DNA of 64,000 nucleotides from Buddleja alternifolia (GCA_019426215.1 CM033403.1:36280754-36344753); one strand, 5' to 3'; positions 33,838 to 43,737 are shown, counted from the first letter of the stretch. A program made the numbers and translations. Notes: generated by a model from the sequence alone, not told the origin.

Positions 33838-34110
33838 CCAATCACACATCACACGAATTAACAAGAACAATCGGTTCTTGCCCCAAAGCCCAAAGCCAAA
33901 GCCTCCCAATATTATTAATCGTTAAAAAACTCCAAAAACCTACTTAGAGTATTTATACATGTCCAACTAATAATGATAAAACGAGAATAAAAATAAATCG
34001 ACTAAACGCTACCCGATGCTTTCTTTTTTCACATGTAAACGCCCCAAGGTCCAGTTGACCGTGCCTCACCCATCGGTTTCTCCTCTTGATCTTTGGCTCG
34101 CTCCACATCA
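33836..34110 (-). repeat. 3' LTR of the chromovirus, truncated at its outer end
   Basis: Aligns to 37896-38213 from ATCCAATCACAC to CGCTCCACATCA with internal deletions. The first ~33 bases of the LTR on the left side are missing, and the flank is the Gypsy fragment's RT. Confidence 0.8.
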
Positions 34111-34112
34111 AC

Positions 34113-37100
34113 TCACTCTCCCTCAGAAACAACCTTGTCCTCAAGGCGAAAGTCATGAAATTGAGCACGCAATTTTTCCACTTCAACCCAAGTAAATTTG
34201 TCGTTAGGCTTCCCCTTCCAACTCATAAGAACCTCCCGAATCTTCACCTGCCCATCACTGTGAACTCGCTATTTCAGCACTTTCTCAGGCTCGAGCAGCC
34301 CCGTTAAACAATTTCCAAACTCTCCGGCAATTGAGTTTCCACCGGATGATCTCCTTTAGCCCGTTTTATGTGGAACACTGGATGTATGCGGCTCGATGTT
34401 GGCAATTTCAATTCATATGCTACTTGACCGACTCTGCGAACTACCTCAATGGGACCATATAACTTCACAGCAGCTTTGAGTATCCCCTGCCGACATAGAA
34501 GTCTGCCGGTAAGGTCTCACTTTAAGAAAGATGAACTCGCCTACATCAAATTCAACTTCCCTACGATGCTTGTTAGCGTACTGCACCATCAGCTTCGGAG
34601 CCTTCAATAAATTCGACTTCAATTGTTGCAAAATCACATCCCTCGCCTGAAGTACCCCAGCAACCGATTCAACTCGGCATTCCTCCGAAAAGTATCACTG
34701 AAGAGATAGCAGAGGTCTGCCATATACAACCTCGAATGGTGTAATCTTCGCCGCGGTTTGGAGAGATGTATTGTACTAATATTATGCCCAAGATAACCAC
34801 CCGACCCATTTACGCTGTTGTTCAGACGAAAAACACCTCAAATACATTTCGAGCACCCTATTTATAATCTCGGTTTGGCCATCTGTCTCGGGATAATATG
34901 TTGTGCTATAATTCAAGTTAGTCCTCTGCATACTAAATAACTCATGCCAAAACGAACTCATAAAAAGTGGGTCGGCGATCACTGACAATGGAAAGAGGAA
35001 TACCATGCAAACAAACTATCTCGTGTAAGAAATTTTTGGCCACGGAATGAGCGGTTATGGGGGCCTTCAAAGCTATAAAATGGCCATATTTTGACAATCG
35101 ATCAACTACCACAAAAATACAAGAGCATCCCAACGATGTCGGAAGTCCGGTAATAAAATCCATTGAAATATCCTCCCAAATCATGTCCGAAATAGGTAAC
35201 AATTGGAGCAATCCCGCTGATGATTGAGAATCATACTTAGACTTTTGACAAACTAGACAATTCGCCACATACTCTTTTACTTTGCGAAACATCCCCTTCC
35301 AATATACACTAGCATTTCAACGGCGGTAAGTCCTTAAAACCCCTACATGACCCCTTCCGGGGTATCATGAAATTCGTATAAAAGTCGTGAAACCTAAGCC
35401 GAGTTCTTGGGTAACACCAATCAGTGCTTATAAAACCGTTGTCCGTCGATCACAGAAAACCCGGTTTAGAGGCTTTATCCCACTGCACCATTTCGACAAT
35501 GCCTCTGACATAAGCATCTCGCTGCTGCTCGTCAATTACATCACTCAAAGTCGTCCAAATCGGCCACTGACAGCCGTGCACACCCCTCGGGCTCAACCCG
35601 ACGCGACAACGAATCAACTGCTTTGTTGGACGGAACCGTCTTATACTAAATGTCAAAATCATAACCGAGTAGTTTCGCCACCCAATTTTGTTGTGCCAGT
35701 GTAACAATGCGCTGATTAAGTAAATGTTTATGGCTATGGCGGTTGGTTTTCACCACAAACCTTCGGCCCACTAGATACGGGCGCCAATGTTGCACGGCGA
35801 GCACCAATCCCATCAACTCTCTTTCGTAGCTGACTATGACAACAAACTCTCCAGCAAAGCCTTGCTAAAATATGCGAAAGGCCTCTTCTCTTGCATCAAA
35901 ACCGCTCCAATCCCTGTTCCCGACTCGTCACTCGATAACAAAAGGTTTCGTGAAATCCGGCATTGCCAATACTGGAGCCGAAGTCAAAGCCCCCTTCAAC
36001 GCCTGGAATGCGACGTCGGCTTCAATTGACCACTCAAACCGGGTTGCTACTTCTTTTTTTAATAACCGAGTTAAAATCCTAATCCTTAACAAATCGCCGA
36101 TAATAGCCTGTTAATCCCAAAAATCCTCGAACTGCTTTAATGGACTTGGGCGTGGGCCAGTCCACTATTGCCGCCACCTTCGTCGGATCCATAGACACCC
36201 CCAAGGCCAAATTGATGTGGCCCAAGTGTTCGACCTGGCTGCACCAAAAATCATACTTCTTCCTATTCGCCTTAAATTGGTTGGTTCGCAAAATGTCCAT
36301 CACCATAGAAAGGTGTCTTTTATGATCGGAACCTGAACGACTATAAATCAAAATATCGTCAAAAAAGACAAACAAACTTACGTAATAAGGGCCGGAAAAG
36401 GTCGTTCATAACGGATTGGAAAGTTGTCAGAGCATTCGAAAATCCAAAAGGCATGACGAGGAACTTGTAATGGCCGCTATGGGTACGAAACGCCGTTTTA
36501 GGAACATCAATTGGGCTCACGCGAATCTGATGGTACCCAGATCGTAAGTCAATCTTCAAAATACCGTCGCCGCTGACATCTCGTCCAACATTTCCTGTAT
36601 CACCTGGATCGGATATTTATGCGGTACCGTCACTTTATTCAGCTCCCGATAGTCCACACAAACCCTCCAGCTCCCATCCTTCTTTTTCACTAGTAATACC
36701 GGGCTTGAAAAAGGACTCAAGCTCGGCTATATGATCCCAGCTGCCAACATATTCTTGACCAAACGCTCAATTTCATCCTTCTGCAAATGGCCATAATGGT
36801 AAGGCCGAACAGAAACTGGCTCGGCTCCCTCCACTAACTCAATCCTGTGGTCTGCTGATCGATGTGGCAGTAACCCCTCCGGCTCCCTGAACACATCCGA
36901 AAAGCTATCCAGCACTTAGCGGGCTGATTTCTGCGGCTACCCTTGTGACTGCCCCACACTCGTGTGACCTGACCTCCACGGCAAATAGTTCTTTTTCTGG
37001 AGTATGTAAAAAGGCCTTTAATGTTACCTCTGAACGACAAGATGACCGATCGCCTGTGAGATGGATTTGTTTCCCGCCATAAGCAAATCCCATAGTCATT

Positions 37101-37821
37101 TTATTCCAATTCACCTTGACATCTCCTAAAGTGGACAACCAGGCGATGCCAAAAATTAGGTTAACTCCCCCTAATGGAAAAACATAGCAATCAGTGCGCA
37201 CCAAAAATTAAGTTCTGACAAACTTCTGCAGATTCGGTTCGTCGCTCGTTTCCCAATTGCACACCAAACCGGCTTGTTTGCACCACTCTTAACCCAAGTT
37301 GAGCTACCAATTTCTCAGATATATAATTGTGGCTTGCACCACTATCCACTAAATTCCTCAATCGCAATGTACGTGGACCCAAAATTCCCGTCACCTAACA
37401 CAAAGGGCTGACATGTCGGATTACTCCCATTCTGTCGTGTCCAACTGCTCCTCGGGCTCCTTATCCATCTCAATTTCCTCTAACTCCAAAACGGGCTCCT
37501 CATCATCCGCAGCCAATAGAAATCTCAAGTGTTTCATAGGACAATCGTGCATTGGATGGTAAGAGGCCTTACACCCGATTCTGCCGCTGCCTGGTGCTGC
37601 TGCAATGGTACCGCGACGCCTGTCGTGGCCGCCGTCGCGGTACTATTGGCACTAGATTGCGCCGCCGTCAACAAATTCATTCCCTTCAGCAATTCGGCCA
37701 TCTGACTTTGCAACGCGTTGATGCTACCTTTCATCTACACTTGTTCCTTCGTGAACATGCTCATCGCCTTCTCCAGCGCCTGGAAGAGTCCGTCGTTCAC
37801 ACCGGTACGAGTTTCAACCAT
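34113..37821 (-). pseudogene. Chromovirus gag-pol, many stops and frameshifts
   Basis: The ATG at 37821 starts a short gag N terminus (stop after about 28 codons); the capsid and zinc-knuckle part is missing. Protease V-D-S-G-A-S-H lies at about 37340, and the G-G-V-N-L-I-F-G-I-A-W-L-S linker at about 37160. RT runs from about 36910 with [21 protein letters not shown] and F-F-D-D-I-L-I-Y-S (usual Y-V-D-D or F-D-D form). RNase H lies at about 36100-35640. Integrase has its zinc-finger end C-L-V-C-Q-K-S-K at about 35245, catalytic D at D-F-I-T-G-L-P, and the E-containing stretch T-D-G-Q-T-E-I at about 34880. The chromodomain (K-I-R-E-V-L-M-S-W-K-G-K-P) is at about 34240-34130, stop at 34115-34113. 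The chromodomain would target insertion to heterochromatin. Not functional. Confidence 0.88.
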
Positions 37822-37843
37822 CATAATTTCGCGGGGTGGGATA

Positions 37844-37859
37844 TGCCAGGTCGGAACCA
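37844..37859 (-). other. Chromovirus primer binding site, tRNA-Tyr-like
   Basis: On the minus strand TGGTTCCGACCTGGCA lies three bases inside the 5' LTR. It is one inserted base away from TGGTCCGACCTGCC, the primer site of the PDS5-carrying element at 41825-41838. The latter fits the 3' end that I recall for plant tRNA-Tyr. Confidence 0.55.
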
Positions 37860-37862
37860 AAT

Positions 37863-38213
37863 TGATGGGTGATAATTTAAACACAAAGCACACACAAATC
37901 CAATCACACGAATTAACAAGAACAATCGGTTCTTACCCCAAAGCAAACGCTTCCCAATATTATTAATCGATAAAAAACTCCAAAAACCCTACTTAGAGTA
38001 TTTATACATCTCCAAATATCCACTTACCATAATAAGACTCCTAACAAAATAAATAACTGAATTACTCAACTAACAATGATATAATAATAAAACGAGAATA
38101 AGAACTGGTTCCACCCGCTGCTTTCTTTCTTCGCACGTAAATGCGCCAAGGTCCAGTCGACCGTGCCTCATCCATCGGTTCCTCCCTCTTGCTCGTTGAC
38201 TCGCTCCACATCA
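37863..38213 (-). repeat. 5' LTR of the chromovirus (351 bp)
   Basis: Complete copy: on the minus strand TGATGTGGAGCGAG...CACCCATCA. A TATA-like TATAAATACTC lies near 38008. The right flank TGAAC has no matching partner on the left because the other LTR is truncated. Confidence 0.85.
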
Positions 38214-39123
38214 TGAACACAGTGAAGCTATTGGCAGAAATTGGACGGACATAGTGGTAGAAATTTGTTTCACTTTGTTGGAACTTCTTAATGATCTTTT
38301 TCTATTTATTTGAGTTTCATGTTTTACACTTATAATGTGCAATATTTGGGTATGAGCTGAGTGCGTCATCGTATGCGTTGGAACTATTTTACTGCCCCCT
38401 ACATGAGATCAGCTAGCAACTAGATTATGACAAAAAAAGATCAACGAAAAACGTAGTCAACTTAAAAATAATTGATTATTATACAGTATTGTTTGATTAC
38501 CATTGTGGAATCTAGGACATCCCATACAGATTATGACAACTTAAATTTGGACTATCAGGAAAACAAGAAGACTTTTCATTATCCACTACAATTTGGTGAA
38601 AAAATTGGCTTTCTATTCCCAGCTAGCTGTACTCAATTCTCAGATTAATCAAGTTTCATAATAATGTTTTTCCTTTAACCAAACAAATATTATTAGTCAA
38701 TTTGGGATTAATGAAAAGAATGGTAGCTTAATGTCTCAATATTTTCTTTTTATCCAGAAAGGCCTTTAAAAAAATTAACTCTTTTTCTTTCTGATGGTTG
38801 AATGAGATCCTCAAACATGAAGGAAATCAAACTGTCTCATTGCCAATATCTACATGTGCTTACTAACTTTTGGTTATCCAATGGATCATAGTTAAGCTTC
38901 CTTTGTAGTTAAGAAAGAATCTTGGACATCTGCATGCTTTGTCTAGACTCTTTTACAACCGAATGAAGAGACTTTAAAGCATGTGAAGCTCAGTGCTTAT
39001 ATAATTTGATACTTCTTTTGTAATTCCTTCTAAACCACCTGTATTTTCTTTGAAATTTCATGGCTATATATTCTTATTTTCTGGTGGGATACTTTTTGAT
39101 GTTAAACTTTCTTGATCCTGCAG
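38214..39123. other. Intron-like sequence between exon candidates 2 and 3
   Basis: AT-rich with T-tracts typical of plant introns; no element ends or coding content recognised. Confidence 0.4.
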
Positions 39124-39481
39124 AATTTAAGACAAACATTGGATGACCTGACGCGTAATGGTTTTTCTTTTGTGAGTACCATGCCTTGAGGTTTTCTGAT
39201 TTCGTTTTGAAATTTTGCTTATTTATGATTCGCACACATGCACCCCATGAAAAGGAAAAAGGGTGTATTTTGGTTTACTGCAATTTGATTGTCAGATTCT
39301 CTTATTCTATTATCTTTTCGGACATTCCAAATAAATAGGAGAATTTGTATATACATAATATTTTGTATAAATTAGCTCATTTGGAATTTTTCATTTTTAT
39401 TTTTGTCCATTTGTAGTGCATAGTGGAGGAAGTTCAGGGACCACCTCAAGCTCGCACATGCAAAAGCCGTTTGATATCTGG
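39124..39481 (+). CDS. Exon candidates 3 (39124-39171) and 4 (39417-39481) of the unrecognised gene
   Basis: Exon 3 is 48 bases after CCTGCAG and before GTGAGT, phase 0. Exon 4 is 65 bases after TTTGTAG and before GTAATT, ending in phase 2. Together with exons 1 and 2 they encode 73 residues without a stop, all with consensus splice borders, which argues for a real former gene. Contains L-R-Q-T-L-D-D-L and E-E-V-Q-G-P-P-Q-A-R. I do not recognise the family. Nothing downstream continues the phase; the RPT2-like exon at 43340 does not fit. Confidence 0.45.
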
Positions 39482-39700
39482 GTAATTTTGTATATTCACG
39501 TTATATGTTTAAGTTGAGTAGCTCAAATTGTTGTTTAGTCTCTGTTTTAATGTGGTGTGTCACTAGAATCTGCCTCCGCATGAGAGCTAATATTATGAGC
39601 ATTGTGTTAGGCAAGTAAACTTTCTTTAGTGGTAGTTGTGCTGCGTTCTTGATGGCTAGAACGACAGTGGTTTACAAAGTAAAAACTTCTGCCTAGTGGT

Positions 39701-39919
39701 ATGAGTATGTCTATGGTGTCTAGTAGTGTGTCGCCGGGTGGTGGTGAGACAGTGAAGAAGAAGAGGGGTCGGCCTAGGAAATATGGCCCTGATGGAGCTA
39801 ATATGTCTGGGACTGTCTCCCATGTCTGGCTCCAAGCCTAACTCCGGGGCGATTAGCTCGGGGGAAAGAGCGAAGAAGGCCGCCTGGGAGTGGGTGGAAA
39901 CAAAAACTTTCTTCTCTTG
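39701..39919 (+). pseudogene. AHL-type AT-hook gene fragment (exon 1 plus start of intron 1)
   Basis: AHL proteins bind the minor groove of AT-rich DNA through AT hooks and a PPC domain. Here an ATG-led segment gives K-K-K-R-G-R-P-R-K-Y-G-P-D-G, the first AT hook with its typical flank. After a frameshift near 39825 and another near 39875 come S-G-A-I-S-S-G-E and R-R-P-P-G-S-G-W-K-Q, the second hook, ending at a good donor (G|GTAAGT). The intron-like sequence continues to 39969 and then, beyond the LTR element, from 42160. The PPC domain is absent. A genomic fragment, since it keeps an intron. Confidence 0.78.
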
Positions 39920-39986
39920 GTAAGTTTGTAGTTGGAGTTTAATTACGATCTTGGGTTTGGTAATGATAGGCTAAGGTGGACCAAAT

Positions 39987-40303
39987 TGATAGAACTTATT
40001 TTTTATAAACACGATAAATCAACAAGAATAAATCTTGCCCCTACAAACCGAAGTTTGTCTCAAGCTTAAAGCTCGATTCCACAATAAAATTTTGAATGAA
40101 TAAATTAACCCTAAAGACTCCTATTTATACTACTACTCAAACCCTAAAGAAAACTTGTCACCAAAGAAAACTTGCCACCAAAGAAACCTACTAACAATCA
40201 AACTCTACTAATTAATTAACTCAAACATAAAATAAAATTAAACAGCCTTAATAACACATCTAATCAGCTCCTTCTTCTTTTGCTCATAAATCCGCTTCAC
40301 AAC
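39987..40303 (-). repeat. Extra (distal) LTR copy of the PDS5-carrying element
   Basis: Nearly identical to the other two LTRs. It ends CACAAC then TT before the next LTR, and its inner side carries GGTGGACCAAAT, a primer-site stub. Confidence 0.9.
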
Positions 40304-40305
40304 TT

Positions 40306-40622
40306 TGATATAACTTATTTTTTATAAAAACGATAAATCAACAAGAATAAATCTTGCCCCTACAAACCGAAGTTTGTCCCAAACTTGAAGCTCGATTCCA
40401 CAATAAAATTCTGAATGAATAAAATTAACCCTAAAAACTCCTATTTATACTACTACTCAAACCCTAAATAAAACTTGCCACCAAAGAAAACTTGCCACCA
40501 TAGAAATACTAACAATCAGACTCTACTGATTAATTACCTCAAACATAAAATAAAATTAAACAGCCTTAATAACACGTCTAATCAGCTCCTTCTTCTTTTG
40601 CTCATAAATCCACTTCACAACA
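40306..40622 (-). repeat. 3' LTR of the PDS5-carrying element
   Basis: Minus-strand TGTTGTGAAGTGG...GTTATATCA. Contains a TATA-like ATAAATAGGAG near 40437-40450. The last codons and stop of the PDS5-like ORF fall inside it (40556-40622). Confidence 0.92.
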
Positions 40623-41797
40623 ATTCCACCCCCCTTAAAAACAGCCTTGTCCCCAAGGCTGAACTGAGGAAATTGTTGCCTATGCTTGTAAGGCCTTCCC
40701 GAACAAGGATCATCGAATCGCACCGTGTATGGCACCTGAGCTTCTTCATGCTCCGGTTTAGCTTCCAATTTCACCGGTTCTTGACCACTCAAATCATTAG
40801 ACTTGGTTTTGGATATTGCTCCGGGATCAAGCTTATGGTAAAAATTTGCTTTCTTTGGATAATTTGCATCACTCATAGTTTCTTTAGTCTCAATATGATT
40901 GATACCATTACTCTCAGTTGACTTTGGTGATACCACAGCGAGATCATTTTCTTGAATATTGGTCTTTTCGATACCACCCTTATCCACCGATTGGTCTGCT
41001 AAGATGTTTTCATTACTACATCTGATTTTACCACTGTTCTCTCGGCACAAGGAAGCTACAACCTCAATATAATCATCCACAGAAGCATCTAAAGTTTTTA
41101 CTGCTTGTGTTAAACAAGGTCTAAGCTTGTCTGCACAGTTTTGAATAACTCTCTCCGCCAACTTCTTTGCAATTGGCATGGCAGCCTCATTGCTCCTTTT
41201 CAAGGTAGCTAAGATTGGATTAAGTACATCTGAGGATATATCTTCACTTTCTTCTAATACAAGAGTCATAATTGTCTCCATAGATGCAAAGATGCCTTCT
41301 GTATGATAAACTCCAATAGCTTGAATAAAGTGTTGGAACATCTCAATAATCATCTGGTCACATTCTAAATCCAACATGATGACACAAGACCTGACTTTGG
41401 CCATGGTTATGGTGACCCTTTTTCCATGAGATCTGCTGGATGTGTTCGACAAATCCTGGAAGGATGATACAATCAACTGGAATACATCCTTCAACTTTTC
41501 ATCATCATATGGAGCATCCGGTGCAGTAATTCTGGTTATCTTACTGATGCAAGAAGCTACGCCTACTCTTACATCATTGTCTGAATGCTTCACCAGCTCT
41601 TCTGCAACCAGTGCCTTCATTAGTGGAGAAATAGCAGTTAGCATGGATTTGGCAGGTGACTGCTCCACTTTTGATAAGAGTTCCTCAATTAGATCGAGAA
41701 GAGGCAGGAGTTCATCGATAGAAGAAGGAGGCTGAAGAAGCCTGTTCCCAGCTGCGTTAAGACGTTCTTCCCGTTCTTTATGGGAAAGTCGCGTCAT
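40556..41797 (-). CDS. PDS5-like cohesin regulator, N-terminal HEAT region, captured in an LTR element
   Basis: PDS5 binds the cohesin ring and controls sister-chromatid cohesion and its release. The first ~270 residues follow plant PDS5: G-N-R-L-L-Q-P-P-S-S-I-D-E-L-L-P-L-L, A-S-C-I-S-K-I-T-R-I-T-A-P-D-A-P-Y-D-D, V-R-S-C-V-I-M-L-D-L-E-C-D and S-M-E-T-I-M-T-L-V-L-E-E-S-E. These are helical HEAT-type repeats. A polar, Lys/Ser/Glu-rich segment follows (about 270-370), possibly from later PDS5 exons, then a short chromovirus C-terminal tail (F-S-L-G-D-K-A-V-F-K-G-G-G). 413 codons without a stop and without introns, although plant PDS5 genes have many, so it derives from mRNA. The start chosen is the ATG at 41797; the frame is open back to the primer site at 41839. 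Full PDS5 is far longer, and this lacks most of the HEAT solenoid. Expression would come from the LTR. A small in-frame deletion is apparent before the V-R-S-C motif. Confidence 0.85.
   Translation of the reverse strand: MTRLSHKEREERLNAAGNRLLQPPSSIDELLPLLDLIEELLSKVEQSPAKSMLTAISPLMKALVAEELVKHSDNDVRVGVASCISKITRITAPDAPYDDEKLKDVFQLIVSSFQDLSNTSSRSHGKRVTITMAKVRSCVIMLDLECDQMIIEMFQHFIQAIGVYHTEGIFASMETIMTLVLEESEDISSDVLNPILATLKRSNEAAMPIAKKLAERVIQNCADKLRPCLTQAVKTLDASVDDYIEVVASLCRENSGKIRCSNENILADQSVDKGGIEKTNIQENDLAVVSPKSTESNGINHIETKETMSDANYPKKANFYHKLDPGAISKTKSNDLSGQEPVKLEAKPEHEEAQVPYTVRFDDPCSGRPYKHRQQFPQFSLGDKAVFKGGGIVVKWIYEQKKKELIRRVIKAV
40623..40640 (-). other. Polypurine tract of the PDS5-carrying element
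   Basis: On the minus strand AAGGGGGGTGGAATT directly precedes the 3' LTR; primes plus-strand synthesis. Its presence means the passenger ORF crosses a functional retroviral-type signal. Confidence 0.75.
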
Positions 41798-41824
41798 TAA
41801 TATCTTGAATTCACTCTTAGATCT

Positions 41825-41838
41825 GGCAGGTCGGACCA
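41825..41838 (-). other. Primer binding site, tRNA-Tyr-like
   Basis: Minus-strand TGGTCCGACCTGCC, three bases inside the 5' LTR. It complements the 3' end GGCAGGTCGGACCA that I recall for plant tRNA-Tyr. The match to tRNA-Tyr is from memory and should be checked. Confidence 0.6.
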
Positions 41839-41841
41839 AAT

Positions 41842-42154
41842 TGATAGAACTTAATTTTAAGAAAAACGATAAATCAACAAGAATAAATCTTGCCCCTACA
41901 AACCGAAGTTTGTCCCCAGCTTAAAGCTCGATTCCACAATAAAATTCTGAATGAATAAAATTAACCCTAAAGACTCCTATTTATACTCAAACCCTAAAGA
42001 AAACTTGTCACCAAAGAAAACTTGCCACCAAAGAAACCTACTAACAATCAGACTCTAGTAATTAATTAACTCAAACATAAAATAAAATTAAACAGTCTTA
42101 ATAACACATCTAATCAGCTCCTTCTTCTTTTGCTCATAAATTCGCTTCACAACA
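41842..42154 (-). repeat. 5' LTR of the PDS5-carrying element
   Basis: 313 bp, minus-strand TGTTGTGAAGCG...AGTTCTATCA, followed outward by the target repeat GCTAA. Drives the PDS5-like ORF if active. Confidence 0.92.
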
Positions 42155-42164
42155 GCTAAGGTGG

Positions 42165-43339
42165 TCATTGTCTTTGGTTTCAATCTTGAAAAAGTTGCTT
42201 TTGTATTGTACTTGTTGTAAATCCGAGGTGAGAACCCGTCTACCACATACCTTCCAAATGAAAAGGAAAAAGTTAGGTTAGCATATAGATAATAAATAGA
42301 AGGATTTGTTGATTTGATATGCTTTCTTCTAGATTTGATATAGTATTACTATGTTACAGAAAGTGTGCGTATTTGTGGAATTTGGATGGAACTGTTGTTG
42401 GAGCTTAAGCCTTTGTTTTTGTGCTTTTGATTTTCCTGTACATGCATAAGAAAAGGAGGCTTTTTAAGTTTATTTTATAAGCCACTTAGTCATATCGATC
42501 TTGTAAGTTTGATGTCTCATTCTATGATATTGAGTTTAGGTTGTAGTTCTATGTATGTTTGTTAAATTCTTCAATTACGAAAATAAGCTGGGAAATTCTG
42601 CTATTACTTCGGAATTTAAAGTTGTCAATTTTTAGATCATATTGTATAGCATGTCCAATTAGCTGACAAGCTTCAGCCATATCTTTGTCAACTTTTGCTG
42701 CAAGTCAGTGGTCTAATGAGATAGTTTTCAGTGGTGAAGTTAGGGCTTCTAGTAGTTCCATTTCATATTTCTTCAATCGAAATTAGTTACGTGCGATAAA
42801 GTTGTGATATGGGCAGTCTTGGTTTGGGCTGTTCTTGGCTTTGTATTTCACATGAGAGTACATGAAATTGGAGTGGCACTCCTGCTTGAACAACTTTTGA
42901 GCAATTTTTGAACGTAAGCAACAACATTAGACAAGTCTTCTTTGAATATCACTCCTTTTCTCTGCTATATGGTATGATTTTCCTAGCATTTGATTTGGTG
43001 GTGGAATGACCATGGGGATTATGTGACTAAAAAAACAAAATAGGTGATGACCATTTGTAAAAGTATTCTAAATGTTATCTACAAGATGAAAAGATTTTCT
43101 TGGAAAACAAATTTGTTCGTGAAATGTAAACCCATGAAGGATGTTGGAATGGCCATTTTCTGTTCAGAATGCTTAATTAAGATTATTGTGAATGATTTCT
43201 TGTGTCTATATGATAGCAGCTAGTGCTTCTACTCGGAGAAAAAGTTGTACTACAGAAAAAGCACCTCTTGGGGGTTGGAATTGCCTTTATTTGCAATTCA
43301 TTAATGAGTTCTATATTTTCAAAATTTGCTTTGTTGTAG
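42165..43339. other. Intron-like sequence before the RPT2-like exon
   Basis: Continues the AHL-side intron sequence interrupted by the LTR element. T-rich, no exon with good borders besides the one at 43340. Confidence 0.4.
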
Positions 43340-43468
43340 GTTCTTTCTGTTCTTGGACTGCTTGAAGATGATGTCGACCCCACGGTATCTGTAATGAAGG
43401 TTGAAAATCCATTGGAATCATATGCTGATATAGGTGGGTTGGATGCCCAGATTCAGGAGATCAATGAG
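43340..43468 (+). pseudogene. Single exon of 26S proteasome ATPase RPT2 (regulatory subunit 4)
   Basis: 129 bases (43 codons) between TTGTTGTAG and GTGCTAG. The peptide follows RPT2 just before its AAA domain: [19 protein letters not shown], then [19 protein letters not shown]2 is an ATPase of the proteasome base that unfolds substrates. This copy lacks about one codon in the conserved K-x-P-L-E-S part and has several changes; no AAA module follows, and reading past the donor meets a stop after four codons. A captured or relic exon with intron flanks, not a working gene. Confidence 0.82.
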
Positions 43469-43737
43469 GTGCTAGTTTGAGAAAGCAGATTAAGTAGGAT
43501 CAGAAAGCATTCGGTTGCTTCAGGAGTTTTGTTTTTATTGTACATATTGGTATATGCAATTTGTATACCTATCACATTTTTCTTTATTTCTGAATAAATT
43601 TAGTTACTTAAAATTGGGTGGTGTCATTTTTTTTTTATTTAGATATATAATTTTGCATTTTTTAGTGTAATTTTTGTTGAGCTAAAAGATAAATATTTTC
43701 CTGGGTTAAATTGTAAGAAATTTTAAATGCATGAGAT

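Larger units (their letters stand above)
33836..38213 (-). mobile_element. Chromovirus (Ty3-Gypsy with chromodomain), short LTRs, decayed
   Basis: The right (5') LTR 37863-38213 and left (3') LTR 33836-34110 share most of their length in the same order. LTR ends are TGATG...CATCA. The interior has protease, RT, RNase H, integrase and a C-terminal chromodomain in Gypsy order on the minus strand. Short LTRs (about 350 bp) and the chromodomain suggest the Reina-like group. The left LTR lacks its outer ~33 bases, so no target duplication can be matched. Gag is mostly deleted. Confidence 0.88.
39975..42154 (-). mobile_element. Non-autonomous LTR retrotransposon carrying a PDS5-like ORF, with an extra tandem LTR
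   Basis: Three direct LTR copies: 39987-40303, 40306-40622 and 41842-42154. Minus-strand order: LTR, primer site, PDS5-like ORF, purine tract, LTR, LTR, then a second stub of primer site (39975-39986). The direct repeat GCTAA flanks the whole (39970-39974 and 42155-42159; agreement extends to ten bases, GCTAAGGTGG, partly by chance). The internal domain is only about 1.2 kb and is nearly all ORF; no gag or pol remains except a chromovirus-like tail. Mobilisation would need proteins in trans. It inserted into the intron part of the AHL fragment. Confidence 0.85.

Noticed and set aside
40475..40921. Plus-strand 148-codon frame over the PDS5 element
   Set aside because: Antisense shadow of the PDS5-like ORF and its LTR; Leu/Asn-rich without domain.
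43340..43468. RPT2-like exon as exon 5 of the gene with exons 1-4
   Set aside because: Exon 4 ends in phase 2 and joining gives a frameshifted product with an early stop; different protein family.
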